Of a DNA stretch of 64,000 nucleotides, positions 11,855 to 23,900 are shown in pieces. Under the pieces are notes generated by a model that saw only the letters and a list, made by a program, of their open reading frames with translations, did not search any database and had not been told where the DNA came from. The DNA is from Solanum dulcamara. Its lineage: Eukaryota; Streptophyta; Magnoliopsida; Solanales; Solanaceae. Within the stretch, counting starts at the first letter, position 1. Each line of letters opens with the position of its first letter. The position numbers and the translations under genes were made by a program. The DNA is taken from NCBI RefSeq assembly GCF_947179165.1, contig NC_077242.1, positions 3,410,001 to 3,474,000 on the forward strand, in the 5' to 3' direction.

Positions 11855-11965
11855 AAAAATGGGTAGGAAAAGAGGAAATGAGTGAGGGATTGGAATCGAA
11901 CTCTTATCATTAACAAGGTAAAAATTTAGATAGTCAACCAACTAAGCTATTAAAATTTCCAATTC
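11855..11965 (-). mobile_element. tRNA-derived SINE-like remnant
   Basis: On the minus strand, TAGCTTAGTTGG resembles a pol III A box and GAGTTCGATTCC resembles a B box. The gap between them is longer than in a tRNA, and no cloverleaf forms in this reading. A pyrimidine-rich stretch follows. This layout is the head of a SINE rather than a working tRNA gene. Confidence 0.55.
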
Positions 11966-12238
11966 TCCATATTAGAGATTATCAAAATCTCATGATCTCT
12001 ATCCTTTCATTAAATATAATTTCTAACAAAACTAAAAACTCCCATCAAAAAGCAGATTTACTAAAAGTATGCCAATAACGAAATTATAATCCAAACTATT
12101 TTTTTATTTAACCACCCCTTATCTAAAATCGACTAGATTAATTCGAATCGATCACACTAATAATTTCACTATAGGAGTTAATTAAAAAATACTCCCTACT
12201 AAGATGTTCTCTATTTCAACGGTTTCGAGAATATAAAC

Positions 12239-12708
12239 CGTTTGGATTGAAAATAATCAGGTGTCATGTATAAGCTAGCAAAGCAAACCTCGATAGATCA
12301 TGAGTAAAAAGATAAACGAGAAATATATCAAAAGAGACACAAACATTTAACGTGGTTCTCTCAACCGATCTACATCCACAAGATGAGATGAGCAATCTAC
12401 TGTAAATATGAGAGTATAAAAATATTGAGAGAAATAACCCTACACAATTCACTCGGAATACAAAGAGGTTCCACCAAGTGCTAACGTAACACCTGTGTCT
12501 CACAGTTTCTCCCCCTACACAAAACTCTCAAAGCCTCTAGAACTACATTATGAATGCTACTACGTAAGAAGAAATGAACCTCTATTTATAGAGTCATAAA
12601 TATTTTTCTACGAGAAAAAGGATTAGCCAAATATGGAGACTTTGTGTTTTCATTTTAAGAAAAGGAAAACTCAATTATACTAGGAAAGTCAGGGCAAAAA
12701 ACCTAACA
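12239..12708 (-). repeat. 3' LTR of the TRIM-like element
   Basis: 470 bases, paired with 12945-13414. On the minus strand it begins TGTTAGG directly after the polypurine tract. Confidence 0.85.
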
Positions 12709-12944
12709 ATTCTCCCCTTTGGCCTGAATTTTTGACAAAATAAATTTATCCACTTTCTTCACATAATCTTCAACAAGTTGCATCTCCATCTTCCAAATCT
12801 CATCCATCAAATCTATGTCTCGTATAGAGAATCTCTCTGACAAATTTCTCAACCAAATTATTTTTCATTACTGTCAAATAGGTTGCGGCTAGAACTGAAC
12901 CCGCCAAGATGAACAACTCTTTTTAACTTCTATCTGATACCACT
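12709..12944 (-). other. Internal region with primer-binding site and polypurine tract
   Basis: 236 bases holding TGGTATCAGA near 12931-12942 (minus strand) at one end and the AAAGGGGAGAAT tract at about 12709-12720 at the other. There is no open frame of note. Confidence 0.85.
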
Positions 12945-13414
12945 TGTTAGGATCGAAAATAATTAAGTATCATGCATAGGTTAGCAAAGCAAACCTCGAT
13001 AGACCATGAGTAATAAGATAAACGAAAAATATATCAAAAGAGACACAAACATTTAACGTAGTTCGGTCAATCGATCTACATCCACAAGATGAGATGGGCA
13101 ATCTACTGTAAATATGAGAGTATAAAAATATTGAGAGAAGTAACCTTACACAATTCACTCGGAATACAAAGAGGTTCCTACAAGTGCTAATGTAACACTT
13201 GTGTCTCATCATTTCCCCCTCTACACAAAATGGTCAAAGCCCCTGGAACTACATTTTGTGAATGCTACCAGGTAAGAAGAAATAAGTCTTTATTTGTAGA
13301 GTCATAAACATTTTCCAACGAGAAAAAAGACTATCCAAATATGAAGACTTTGTGTTTTTCTTTTAGGAAAAGAAAAACTCAATATACTAGAAAAGTCCAG
13401 GCAAACACCCAACA
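12945..13414 (-). repeat. 5' LTR of the TRIM-like element
   Basis: 470 bases. On the + strand it begins TGTTAGG and ends CCCAACA, so both ends obey the TG...CA rule. The primer-binding site is adjacent on its 12944 side. Confidence 0.88.
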
Positions 13415-13739
13415 ATTAGATTGACGAACAAGGAGCCCCCACATGGCGTGTGAATCCAGCCTAGCCAAATAAAAAAATAAATCTTGAACTTTACTCAACG
13501 ATAGTTCACGAAGGACAGAATTGCTCAAGATCACGTATTAGGAGACACAACTTTAATACATAAACCCAATATAATATAGAAAAATTTAAATTAGGATAAG
13601 TTTTGTCTTAACACTGTGTAAAATAATAGATTTTAGATGTAATTCAACCATAAAAACTAGCTTTAGAGATTTGTTCAAGTCATATTAAAAAATTCATCCA
13701 TTTATTAAAAGAAGAAGTGACGCGACGTGTGTCGTGAGA
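13415..13739. other. Intergenic DNA, no gene seen
   Basis: AT-rich single-copy-looking sequence between the miniature LTR element and the distal promoter. ACGTGT (a core resembling ABA-response or G-box elements) occurs near 13725. Confidence 0.5.
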
Positions 13740-14276
13740 GTCTCCACAAGCATTTATAAAGGGGAGAGGAGACATCCTCATCTCACCCAGCAAAAATGCT
13801 TTTTCGCGATTCTGAGAATCTTAGTAGTAGGCTAGTAGTATAATATACTCCTCTCATATGCGCGCGCACGTACATATTTCACTTAAGCAAAAAAAAAAAA
13901 CATAAAAAGCTGCCTTTAGCTAGCTTTTAGCCTCTTCTTTATTCGCGAGCCTTTTCTTTCTTAGCCTGAAAGCTGCCTTCCTCTTTCTCTCCCTCTATAA
14001 CATCGGTCAGTCTATATACTCTACATATATGCTCTACAAGTAATGATCATTCATTCTCTCTTTCAATTTAAGCCACATTTCAAATTTCAGAATCTAATCA
14101 TTCATCGCTCTGCTTCAATTTATGTGTGTCTGTGTGTGTTGTTGCACGATTTTTTCATGATTGAATAATCTGGATTTGAATTTGCGATCGCTGAATCGGT
14201 GCAGAAGCACTTTCTGTGCGGTGTTTGAGAATTCTAAACAATCATCGTCTCGTCGTCGCTCTGTGCTTTAATTTCA
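13740..14276 (+). promoter_or_regulatory. Putative distal promoter and untranslated leader exon
   Basis: A TATA-like TTTATAAAGG lies at 13753-13762 and is followed by a pyrimidine-rich, GC-richer stretch typical of plant leaders. The stretch ends at AATTTCAG followed by GTAATTTT, a good splice donor at 14277. No coding frame begins here. The nearest downstream + strand gene is TPS1, so this may be a distal alternative first exon spliced to 17900 or 17950. It could also be the leader of an unrecognised or non-coding transcript. Confidence 0.45.
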
Positions 14277-14932
14277 GGTAATTTTTTCTGCGCGGTCATC
14301 TACTTTTAGAATCTGTCTAGTGTGTATCTATATATGTGTATATGTATATGATGTTGCATGAAATTTGTAACAAAATTGCTGAAATTCTGGTTGGATATAA
14401 GCTTTATTTTGTAAGCATAGGGAAAGAGGATATGAATCCTTTTGCTATATATACTCGTTCTGTTTTTTTTTTCTTTCTGTCTGCGCAATTTTCTGATGAA
14501 GTGTGTATATATATACTATATATAGAAGTGTATATAGATATCCTTGGACATGAAATAGAAAAAAATTGTTTCGTCAGATTTAGGAGTATTTGATAAATTT
14601 TGAATTTTGAGGACAGAAAATAGAAGTGTATCTGCAAGGTGACGTAAAAAAGGTGCTCTGGTAGTCCGCCACTCCATCTTGAATGCAGGAGCTGTACAGT
14701 GTTGTGCTTGCCCACTCAACTTGCCAAATTTCAAAAGCATGAAATTGTTTAACTAAAAACATTTAATAAAATAAACTAGATATTTTTAGTCTTACTTGAT
14801 TATGTGGATTGTAGAATTTAAAAAATATATAAACAAAATATTATAGCCAAAGATAGATTTATTTGAATTTTGAAATTCGAAAAGTATTGACACATAAATT
14901 TAGACGGAGGGAGTATAAAACTTATAACTTAT

Positions 14933-15280
14933 GGGTGTGTTTGGTACAAAAAAAAAATATTTTCATTGAAAAATATTCTTTTTTGAAAAATTAGTAGATT
15001 TCTTGCTTATTTTTTAATATTTGATAAGTAAATAAAAAAATATTTATATATAATCCAGCAAAACATTATGAGGATGAGATGGGATGAGGTGAGGGATCAA
15101 GGGTGGTGGGGGTAGGGGATGGGACAATAAATTTGAAATATTACTTATTAAGCTTGTTTTTTCAATTTTCATTAATGAAGTCACATCTCTCAATTTTTTA
15201 AGGAACTTATTTTTCTAAAAAAATAGATTTTTCAAAGCATATAAAACATAAAAATATTTGTCTCCATTCCAACACACCCT
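14933..15280. mobile_element. MITE with GGGTGTGTTTGG termini
   Basis: The left end GGGTGTGTTTGGTAC is matched by CCAACACACCC at the right end. The 350-base interior is AT-rich and non-coding apart from a G-rich patch. A GACGGAGGGAGTA motif directly before it (about 14904) looks like the end of a separate, truncated Stowaway-type MITE. Confidence 0.65.
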
Positions 15281-17050
15281 ATATTATGATGAAATGTTTA
15301 TATATATTTTAATACAAATATAAAGTCTAAACCAAAATTATTGTATTCATCTAAATCCATACCTAATATTATAGTATCGTCCCTGGAATTAGTCTGTAAA
15401 TGTCACATCTCTTTCTCTTGTGTTCAATCCACTATTCCACCCTCCACTTTATTTTCCACTATACTGTTGCAAAAGAGAGAAATCAGAAAAGCTTGTGGAT
15501 TTTTTGTTTTTGCTCTCATGTGGGTGTTGCGGAAAAGATTCGGTTAGTTAGAAAGATTGATGTTAACGCTAATGAAGCAAAACATTACCTCTTAGTTTTA
15601 ATTTGTTTGTAGTATTTTAATTTAATTTACGATTTTTGAATTTTATAATTTTAAAATTTTTAAATATATTAAAATATATTTAAATTTTATAATTTTAAAT
15701 ATTTCATACTATCATGTATTTTAATTTGTTGTAACAGATTAATTAATTTATTTTCTATATATATCACTCCTACCAAATTTTGATTATTAGTGTTACTTAT
15801 TGACTCTTGTCTCATGTCATTGAAATTATTTGTTAAAACTTTTACTAACAATTATGATTATGTTGAGAATTTTTAAAAGCCTCAGACTTTGCTGGACCCA
15901 CAATTATATTGGTTGGTGAGACAACGCTACATTAACATGGGTCCCTAATGCCTTATAGAAGGAAAATCATATTATAGATTCTTTTTCAGATATTTAAAAC
16001 AAAGGAATTAATATATTAACACAAGGCAGTAACTCGAAAGGGTAATGCAAAAGAGGATTCGGAAAATTGGTTGATAAATTGTGTATACTTAGATCAACCA
16101 ATTTTCCTTTAAAAACAATATTTTCACTATTATATAAAATATGAAATTATAATTTTATTTAGATATGTAATTTTAATTTCATAAATTATATTTTTTCGTA
16201 AATATGAAAAATTCACAAGTTGTGAAATCTATTAGAAATTTTTTAATTTTTTTATAATCTTACCAAATGAACAAATCATATTTCATAAACAAGATATCAA
16301 AATATTCTAAGGCGCCACATTTATAAATCACTTATCTTCATGTTCCTTTTATAAATAATTTTATAAAAATCTACTAGTTAATAATAGTAATAACTAATTA
16401 TTTTTTAATCTAATTATTTCACATAGTACAGATATTTCTTCATGCCCGGAGTTCTTTTATGTAAAATTTAAAATGGTGAATTTTTTTACAACATATAAAC
16501 TTATGGGTCAATTATATATTTTTTTAAAAAAAATAATTTGAAATTCCAAAATCATATTTTTAGGAGAATTTGAAATTTGAATCCCAAATTATATATTCAA
16601 ATGCTGATTTAAAATCATGACTTTATATGGCACACCTCCAAACATAAGCTAAATTTGTTGTGGATACGAATTATCAAGAAAAAAAATGAAAGTTCCCGAA
16701 GAAGGGTTAATTTTTTTTTTTTTACTTATCTACCTTGTTTATTGTCAGTGTTACCAAAATAATAAAATAACAAATATATAGCATTAATCAAATGAATAAT
16801 ACTTTGATAATCACCATGAGTTACAATTAGAGGTGTGTCAGATGCACTAATCTCGTATTAATTCCTGACTAATCCCTAGAATATGCACTCTTCCGTAAGC
16901 GCTGCCAGGCTTTTAAAATACGAATCTCAAAAATAAAAATCTGTGTGTATGCTGCATGGCTGTAAGGCTTTGTGTACCTTTTAAAACTTACACGAGGATT
17001 CGTCTGCTCTTCCACTCAACTCTCGCTATGATAATTCTCTGCCGCTGGAA
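15281..17050. other. AT-rich DNA upstream of the proximal TPS1 promoter
   Basis: No coding frame is credible in this stretch. If the distal leader exon belongs to TPS1, this is intronic; otherwise it is intergenic. Confidence 0.5.
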
Positions 17051-17053
17051 TCT

Positions 17054-17230
17054 TTATATATTCTCCTTCTTTCGCCTCCTCAAGATTACCAATTTGCTCT
17101 CAGAAATTCATCCATCAAATGTTAACTCTTAATCTTCACTCATAATTATTCTGATCGACCTTTTCTGGTATTGAGGTTGACATCAGATTAGGCCAGAACT
17201 CTCCTCCTTGTTTTGGCATCGATTTTACAG
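17054..17230 (+). promoter_or_regulatory. Proximal TPS1 TATA box and leader exon
   Basis: TATATATT-like sequence at 17054-17062 precedes a pyrimidine-rich leader that ends at TTTTACAG followed by GTAATTTG, a splice donor at 17231. The acceptor is probably TTTCCAG at 17893-17899, leaving a 50-base leader segment without ATG before the start codon at 17950. CTAGACAG at 17949 is an alternative acceptor. The transcription start is estimated at about 17085. Confidence 0.65.
17119..17145 (+). CDS. Upstream ORF in the TPS1 leader (8 residues)
   Basis: The first ATG of the proximal leader opens a nine-codon frame (MLTLNLHS then stop). It lies fully inside the leader exon, so any transcript from the proximal promoter would carry it. 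Upstream frames often reduce translation of the main frame; that effect is inferred only. The distal leader would lack this frame. Confidence 0.35.
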   Translation: MLTLNLHS

Positions 17231-17949
17231 GTAATTTGACCCAGTATGGATTTGATTTACTGTGGTTTCTGAAATGGGTTAATTAGATAGGATTGTTTAC
17301 CTGTTACCATCTTTGTGCCTTGTGGCTTTTATATAGCTAGCCGAAAGATTAGAAATCTCAATTTTACTTCAGGCGCGTTTGTTTTTTTATTGGAACGAAT
17401 TCGGGTTTTTGATTTTCTGCATGCAATGTGTTTGTGCCGGTGTCCGCTTTGGATTTTGCTTGTTTCCTTGAACTGAAGTTGGGATACCAAATGAATTTGT
17501 ATAACGTGGTTAATTAAAAATCTCGGATGCAAAAAGTCAAGACTCTTAGGTGGTAGACCCATTTCCCTAGAGAATTCTGTGGATCCCATTTCCCACACAT
17601 TATCTCTTTCTTAATATAATTCCTTTTTCTCTAGTTGTGATTTTCAACATTTTTGAATATTGTATTTATACGGGTCTAAATGGAGAAACATGGTTAGTGA
17701 AGTGGCGCAGTTGTTGTAGTGGTTTATTCATGCTGATGTCCTATTCACATATGTTAAAATTGGCTGAGCAATTGCATTTCCACTGTTCATACTTGAGGCT
17801 ATTGTGGAATTGTATAAATTCTTATATCATTCACTCGGGAGTTTCATCTTTTATCACCTCTCAATTTGTTCAATCAAGATGAAAGATGGTTATTTCCAGG
17901 GACACCATAAATCTATTAAATTCATCATAGGAGGTCTTGTTCTAGACAG

Positions 17950-20900
17950 ATGCCCGGGAATAAGTATAACGGAAACCAAGCGGTTGGTAGCACTCGATTG
18001 GAGAGGCTATTGAGAGAAAGAGAGCTAAGGAAAAGTAGCAAAGTTTCTCATTGTCCAAACGAATCTACTGATAACAGCAGGGGCAACGAGCTCTCTGACC
18101 ATGATTTTCGCCAAGGAGAAGCTGATAATGGAGGAGTTTCATATGTCGATCAGTACCTGGAAGGAGCTGCACAAGCATATAATGAAGGATGGGAGCGGCC
18201 TGATGGAAAGCCCACCAGACAACGACTCTTGGTTGTGGCAAATAGGTTACCTGTCTCTGCAGTAAGGAGAGGGGAGGAATCCTGGTCTCTGGAGATAAGT
18301 GGTGGAGGTCTCGTTAGTGCTCTTCTTGGTAAGCTAGCTTTGTTTCAGACATTTCTGTTTTTCCATTTTGACTCTTATTGTTTAATTGAACACTAATTAT
18401 CTATTTTGGGAGTTCCATATTCATATTGTTAAAAAGAGGGTCTAATAGTTCCGTAAATAATTTATTGAAGGTGTGAAGGAGTTTGAGGCTAGATGGATTG
18501 GTTGGGCAGGTGTGAATGTGCCAGATGAGGCTGGGCAGAGGGCACTTACTAAGGCACTGGCAGAAAAGGTCTAATACATCAGTTCTTCATGTTTTTGCCA
18601 CCATATTGCAGTTTACCACACTTCTCTTGCTTTTTTCTAATTTAGCAATTTGGAGATTGCTTTACTTTTTTGTCCTCCAAGAAGATTGCTTAGCCTATGT
18701 TTTGCATTTGTTTACCCTTTTGATTCTGTTCCCTGTAGAGGTGTATCCCTGTGTTCCTGGATGAAGAAATTGTTCATCAGTATTACAACGGTTATTGCAA
18801 CAACATATTGTGGCCTCTTTTCCATTATCTTGGACTTCCGCAAGAAGACCGCCTTGCGACTACCAGAAGTTTCCAGTCTCAGTTTGCTGCCTATAAGAAA
18901 GCGAATCAAATGTTTGCTGATGTTGTGAATGAACATTATGAAGAAGGCGATGTGGTATGGTGTCATGACTACCATCTCATGTTCCTACCAAAATGTCTCA
19001 AGGATTACAACAGCCAAATGAAAGTCGGTTGGTTTCTACACACACCCTTTCCATCCTCAGAAATACACAGGACATTGCCGTCTAGATCAGAGCTGCTCCG
19101 AGCAGTTCTTGCAGCTGATTTGGTTGGGTAAACCCGTTTGAACAACCTATTCTCCTGCATAGCATCTAACAGCTAACTTTTCATTTTAGTTTAACCTTCA
19201 TAATTTTGGAGCTACTGTCTGGAAATAGTTGGTGGGACCTAGAGTATGAGATCCCTGTCTGTCTTTGCTGAGAGTGAAAGTTGACGTAGTGAAATGCAAG
19301 GATCTTGAATTCTAAGTTTGTGGGTTCTCATCGTTTCTTTACTAGAAATAACATACTAGGGGTACCGTTTTTGCCTCTCATTAACTTTACTTGGTGAGGC
19401 ATTTCTTGAAAGGTATGCTTTGGCAACCCTTAGTGTGATTATGCAAGACACTCAAATCAATAAGGTAAAACTAAACAAGTCTGCATATTAAAGAGATCTA
19501 CATCAAATCTAAATAGCAAAGAGTGTGATTCTACTATTTTAATTGTCCATCAGTTCTCCAATCATTAGTGTTGAGAATAATTGGTGTTCCTTGAATATGC
19601 GTTATTACTTTTTGCTTCTAGATCAATTTTAGATGCTTGGAAAATTCATGCTGAAGTTAGTGATCCTTTTGTTGAATTATGATTTTCTAGGATATTTGGA
19701 TTTAGTTATATTGAAATTGAGATGCTTTCAACTTCCAGTAACTTTTCTAACTACATGTAAAACGTGTACCTATATGCATTCAAATACAAGTTTCCACTTT
19801 TGGTTTGGAGTGCAGTCTCAAGAACTTTTGTGCATCCAATGTCTCCTATCAGAGCCTTCTTCATTTTTGGTGAGAGGTTCTCCATGTATAAGATGGAACA
19901 TTCTTTCACTTCGTTGATTGTAAGGCTTCAGATAAAAGTTTAAGTCAATGTGCTTCTTTCCTTTTTCTAAAATAGGATCCTATTACTTAATACTGAAAAC
20001 TTGATAGGGTTTGGGACCAAACCGGTTTATTTGAAGCACATCTTGTCAATTTAGAAGTAAAGGAATATGCCAGTCTGTATGTAATGAAATTCCTTTGGAC
20101 TTTGACCTATACTTGCATAGTTTGATGATTTTAAATCATTTTTTGTTACTCAAGCTAGGAATGCTAATTATTTTTAAGGATTTTTATTGATCTTCTAATT
20201 GATCTATATTCTAAATTTACTTTGCAGTTTTCATACCTATGACTATGCAAGGCATTTTGTTAGTGCATGTACTCGTATCCTGGGACTTGAAGGAACTCCT
20301 GAAGGAGTAGAAGATCAAGGTAGACTGACCCGCGTTGCTGCGGTATGTTGAAGTTTAAGTTTCTGCACTTTCACTCCACGGTTCTTCTTTAAGAACTTCC
20401 CTAATCCTCATCTGGGCGATTTCATGTACTTAGCCTTGTGAAATATCTGCTTGATTTCTTTCTGAGCCATTTTAGAAATATCTACTTTGATTTCTTACTG
20501 AGACATTTTAAATTATTCCTATTCATACAGTTTCCCATTGGTATCGATTCAGAGCGATTTATTCGAGCACTTGAAGCTCATCTAGTTCAGGAACACATTA
20601 AAGAACTGAAAGAGAGATTTGCTGGGAGAAAGGTATATCCCTCCTGCTCTGGATCCTCTCATCTGACCTAGTTTTTCTTTTATGGCATTATATCATTTTC
20701 ATGAAGTAAGAAATATCTTGTTGTTTTGTCTGATTTGTATTTGTTTGTTTTTACAAGCTACATGCATGATGCATCACATTGGGGAGAAACCTTGAGACTT
20801 TCTTCACCAAATTCACTGTCTACTTTTAATTGTGAAATCTTGTCCTTGAATTCGGTCAACGTCGTATTTTTTCTTCCGATAATTCCTTAGGCCAGATTTG

Positions 20901-23900
20901 GTCATGACCTGGATCCATCTTGGGCAATTTTACCATCTTCTGAAAATTATACCTTATGTCGTTCAACCAAAGATTGATAATAGTAATGACTCCCTTTTCA
21001 AACAGCGTAGTTCTGATCAAATGTGGGCTACATAAAATAGTACGATATTTTCAAATCCTATGGCGACCTGTCATCACTATATTTTCATGTGCTTTAATCA
21101 AGCAAAATTTTTCCAGTTCACTACACACCAGAAGGGGTATCTTAAAGGCATAATAATAAATACATGTTTGTGTTATTTTAGTTGGTATAGTTACCATTTA
21201 GAGAGTCGGATGTTTCTTACTAAAACTTCTTCTATTTTCGAAGAGTAGATATCTAAATGTTGAAATTGGACATAAATAAAAGAGAGAGAAACGGAAAAAG
21301 GAAGAAAGAGAGAGATTTGTTTGCGTTTGCCAGGAGTAGTTGTGTTCTGTTGTTTTGGTCTTCATGCAGATGTTACTTCTTGGAATTTCCATGTGGCTTT
21401 ACTAGGGTTAGAGATTTCCCCCCACTTTTCTGTTTATACGAAGTCCACAATCCCTTTTTTCATTAGAAGGCAAAAGTTTATTTCTTTCTAATTCATGAAC
21501 ACTTCAATTTTCCATAGGCTAACTGGAATTTCCTCACCCTTGGTTGCAAAGGTGTCAGCCTAGTGTTCTTGCTAACCATTTCTTATGTTGTTTTATCATT
21601 TTTATGAATATCAAACTCATATCACTTTCTTCTGTTTTGCTTGTAGTAAGATAGGAGGATGACACTTATATCTACTGCAGAATGTTATGCATTGGCCATT
21701 CATTAGAGATATTTAATTGCATGTCCTAGAAACTTTTATACTTGATCTTAGTTTTTGCTAAAGAAATTTGATTACAGGTGATGCTAGGAGTTGATCGCCT
21801 TGATATGATTAAAGGAATTCCCCAAAAGATCCTGGCATTTGAGAAGTTCCTTGAAGAAAATCCGTACTGGCGTGATAAAGTGGTTTTACTTCAAATTGCT
21901 GTGCCAACAAGAACAGATGTTCCTGAATGTAATTCCTCGAGCAAATCCACTCTGAGTTCTTCTTTATGCCTTTAAATTAATTTATTTTTTTCCTTTTCTC
22001 CTATTATCATTACTTCCTTTAAGGTAAGTTTGCTTTCCATTATACTGATTCAGTACGGTCATCAGCTATTTTGACGGCTGAATGGAGAGGTTCCTAGGAG
22101 GAGAAGTTTTTGATTCATAAGTCTATTGGTCAAAGACTAAAAATTTTCTTTTCTAGGGGAAGCATCATGCATTCCTTACCAAACTAAAAATTTGAAAATC
22201 TTGTTTGATGATCTTAACGATCCAGACTTGAGGGCCCAGGAAAAGGACATCCACTAGCAATTCATCATGAATCTATTTAGTGCAGAATATAATGCCCCCT
22301 TCCTGTTGGCTATCTATGCATAGGAACCAATATCTTCAAACTAAAGCTTACTACATCTTGATGCATCTAATGTCCAGTGGATTAGATACTGTCTGCTGAT
22401 TCCAGAAATGCTTCCATGAAAATGACATTTTATCTGATGATCCTTGATGACCAGCTTATTTGCCTTGAATTAGCTCAATTACAATTCAAAAGGGAAATTT
22501 CTAAATCTTAAAAAACTTAAATATCTTGGAACTCGTGAACCAAGTTTGACCTTAAAGACTGTCAAGTTTCAATGAGATTTACTTGGTCAAAAATGCAGAT
22601 GTTTGTCATAATATATGTCCATGCTTGTATGATATTTTACTTGCTTTCACGTTATATTTTTGCAGACCAAAAACTTACCAGTCAAGTTCATGAGATTGTT
22701 GGACGCATCAATGGCCGATTTGGAACTTTGACTGCAGTGCCTATTCATCATCTGGTATGTTCTTTTGTCATATTCATTGTGCCTGAATACCGGACCAGTC
22801 TCTTGACTGAAATATGTATAATGTTGGTTTCTAAATGCAGGACCGTTCTCTTGACTTTCATGCATTATGTGCACTATATGCTGTAACTGGTAATTCCTTT
22901 CATCTTGCATTTAGTTCTGCAATTTTTGTATGGTTCTATTAGCAGCTTCCACTCGCCATTTGCAACCCCACCCCACCCCCAACCCTCTTTAGTTGCAGTA
23001 CTCTATGCTATTTTGACATGTACTCATGCATAGTAATAGTATTGTTTCTGCTCATCTATGTTTAGTCTTCCTATTTTCTTCAATTCATTTGAAGGCACTA
23101 GCACATGCGTGTGCTCTCACCTTGTATGAGTCATACTGGAATTGGCATAAACTATGAGATGAGGTTAGCAGTGGATGCTTATAAATGAATGTCGTCCTAG
23201 TTAACATAGTTCTCTGTTAATACATATTAGAGGAAGGGTATATCTCTACATAGTTTTTCTTAAAGTTGTTTTCCCTTCAAGTTTGCTAATTTCTTTCTCT
23301 TGTATACTCACTTTCCAGAATTTAAGATAATTACTCTCACAAGCTTAAAATTCTTGTAGTTTCACTACTCTTCTGGACATTATAAATTAGTTTGACAATA
23401 AAATAGATTGATAGAGGCCTCTATATGTTCTCTAATAAGTCTGCATCATTCGGATTTCTATAAAAAGGATATCAAGCTTGCAGATCTGGAATTGGTTCAA
23501 AAATTTTATTCGCTAGAGAATGTTTAAGTTGTGCTCCAGCTTTGAATAAGAATGAGAGATAACCGGATAAGTATGATTTTGTCACATTTTGAAAACACAT
23601 GCATGCCAAAGTCCAGATTTTCCTTATTGCCTCATTGATTTTTTAAGGAAACAAAGGTTTTACTAATATTACTTTCTCTATCCTATTTGTTATATTCTTG
23701 TTGGTTCAAGATTAACATGATGGTAAAATAATTTCAAATATATTAATCATATGCTATAAAATAATTATCGCAATACATATTATATGTTATTTATTGGTAA
23801 TTCAATTGCTTTTTATTATTAGTTAAATCCTTATGGTAGTTGCATGACAGTTACTGTTGTATTTGACATTTTGGTAATGTCTTATTATCAGATGTAGCGT

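Larger units (their letters stand above)
12239..13414 (-). mobile_element. Miniature LTR retrotransposon (TRIM-like), both LTRs present
   Basis: Two 470-base direct repeats (12239-12708 and 12945-13414) flank only 236 bases. On the minus strand the upstream LTR ends ATCCTAACA and is followed two bases later by TGGTATCAGA (complement of 12931-12942), the primer-binding site for initiator methionine tRNA. Just before the downstream LTR the minus strand reads AAAGGGGAGAAT, a polypurine tract. No protein is encoded, so movement would need proteins from another element. By eye the LTRs agree at about nine bases in ten, so the insertion is not recent. The left end reads CG where TG is expected, and no target duplication is visible. 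Confidence 0.88.

Noticed and set aside
14336..14762. Overlapping short open frames on both strands
   Set aside because: Low-complexity, AT-rich translations without splice context; they lie in the possible TPS1 leader intron.
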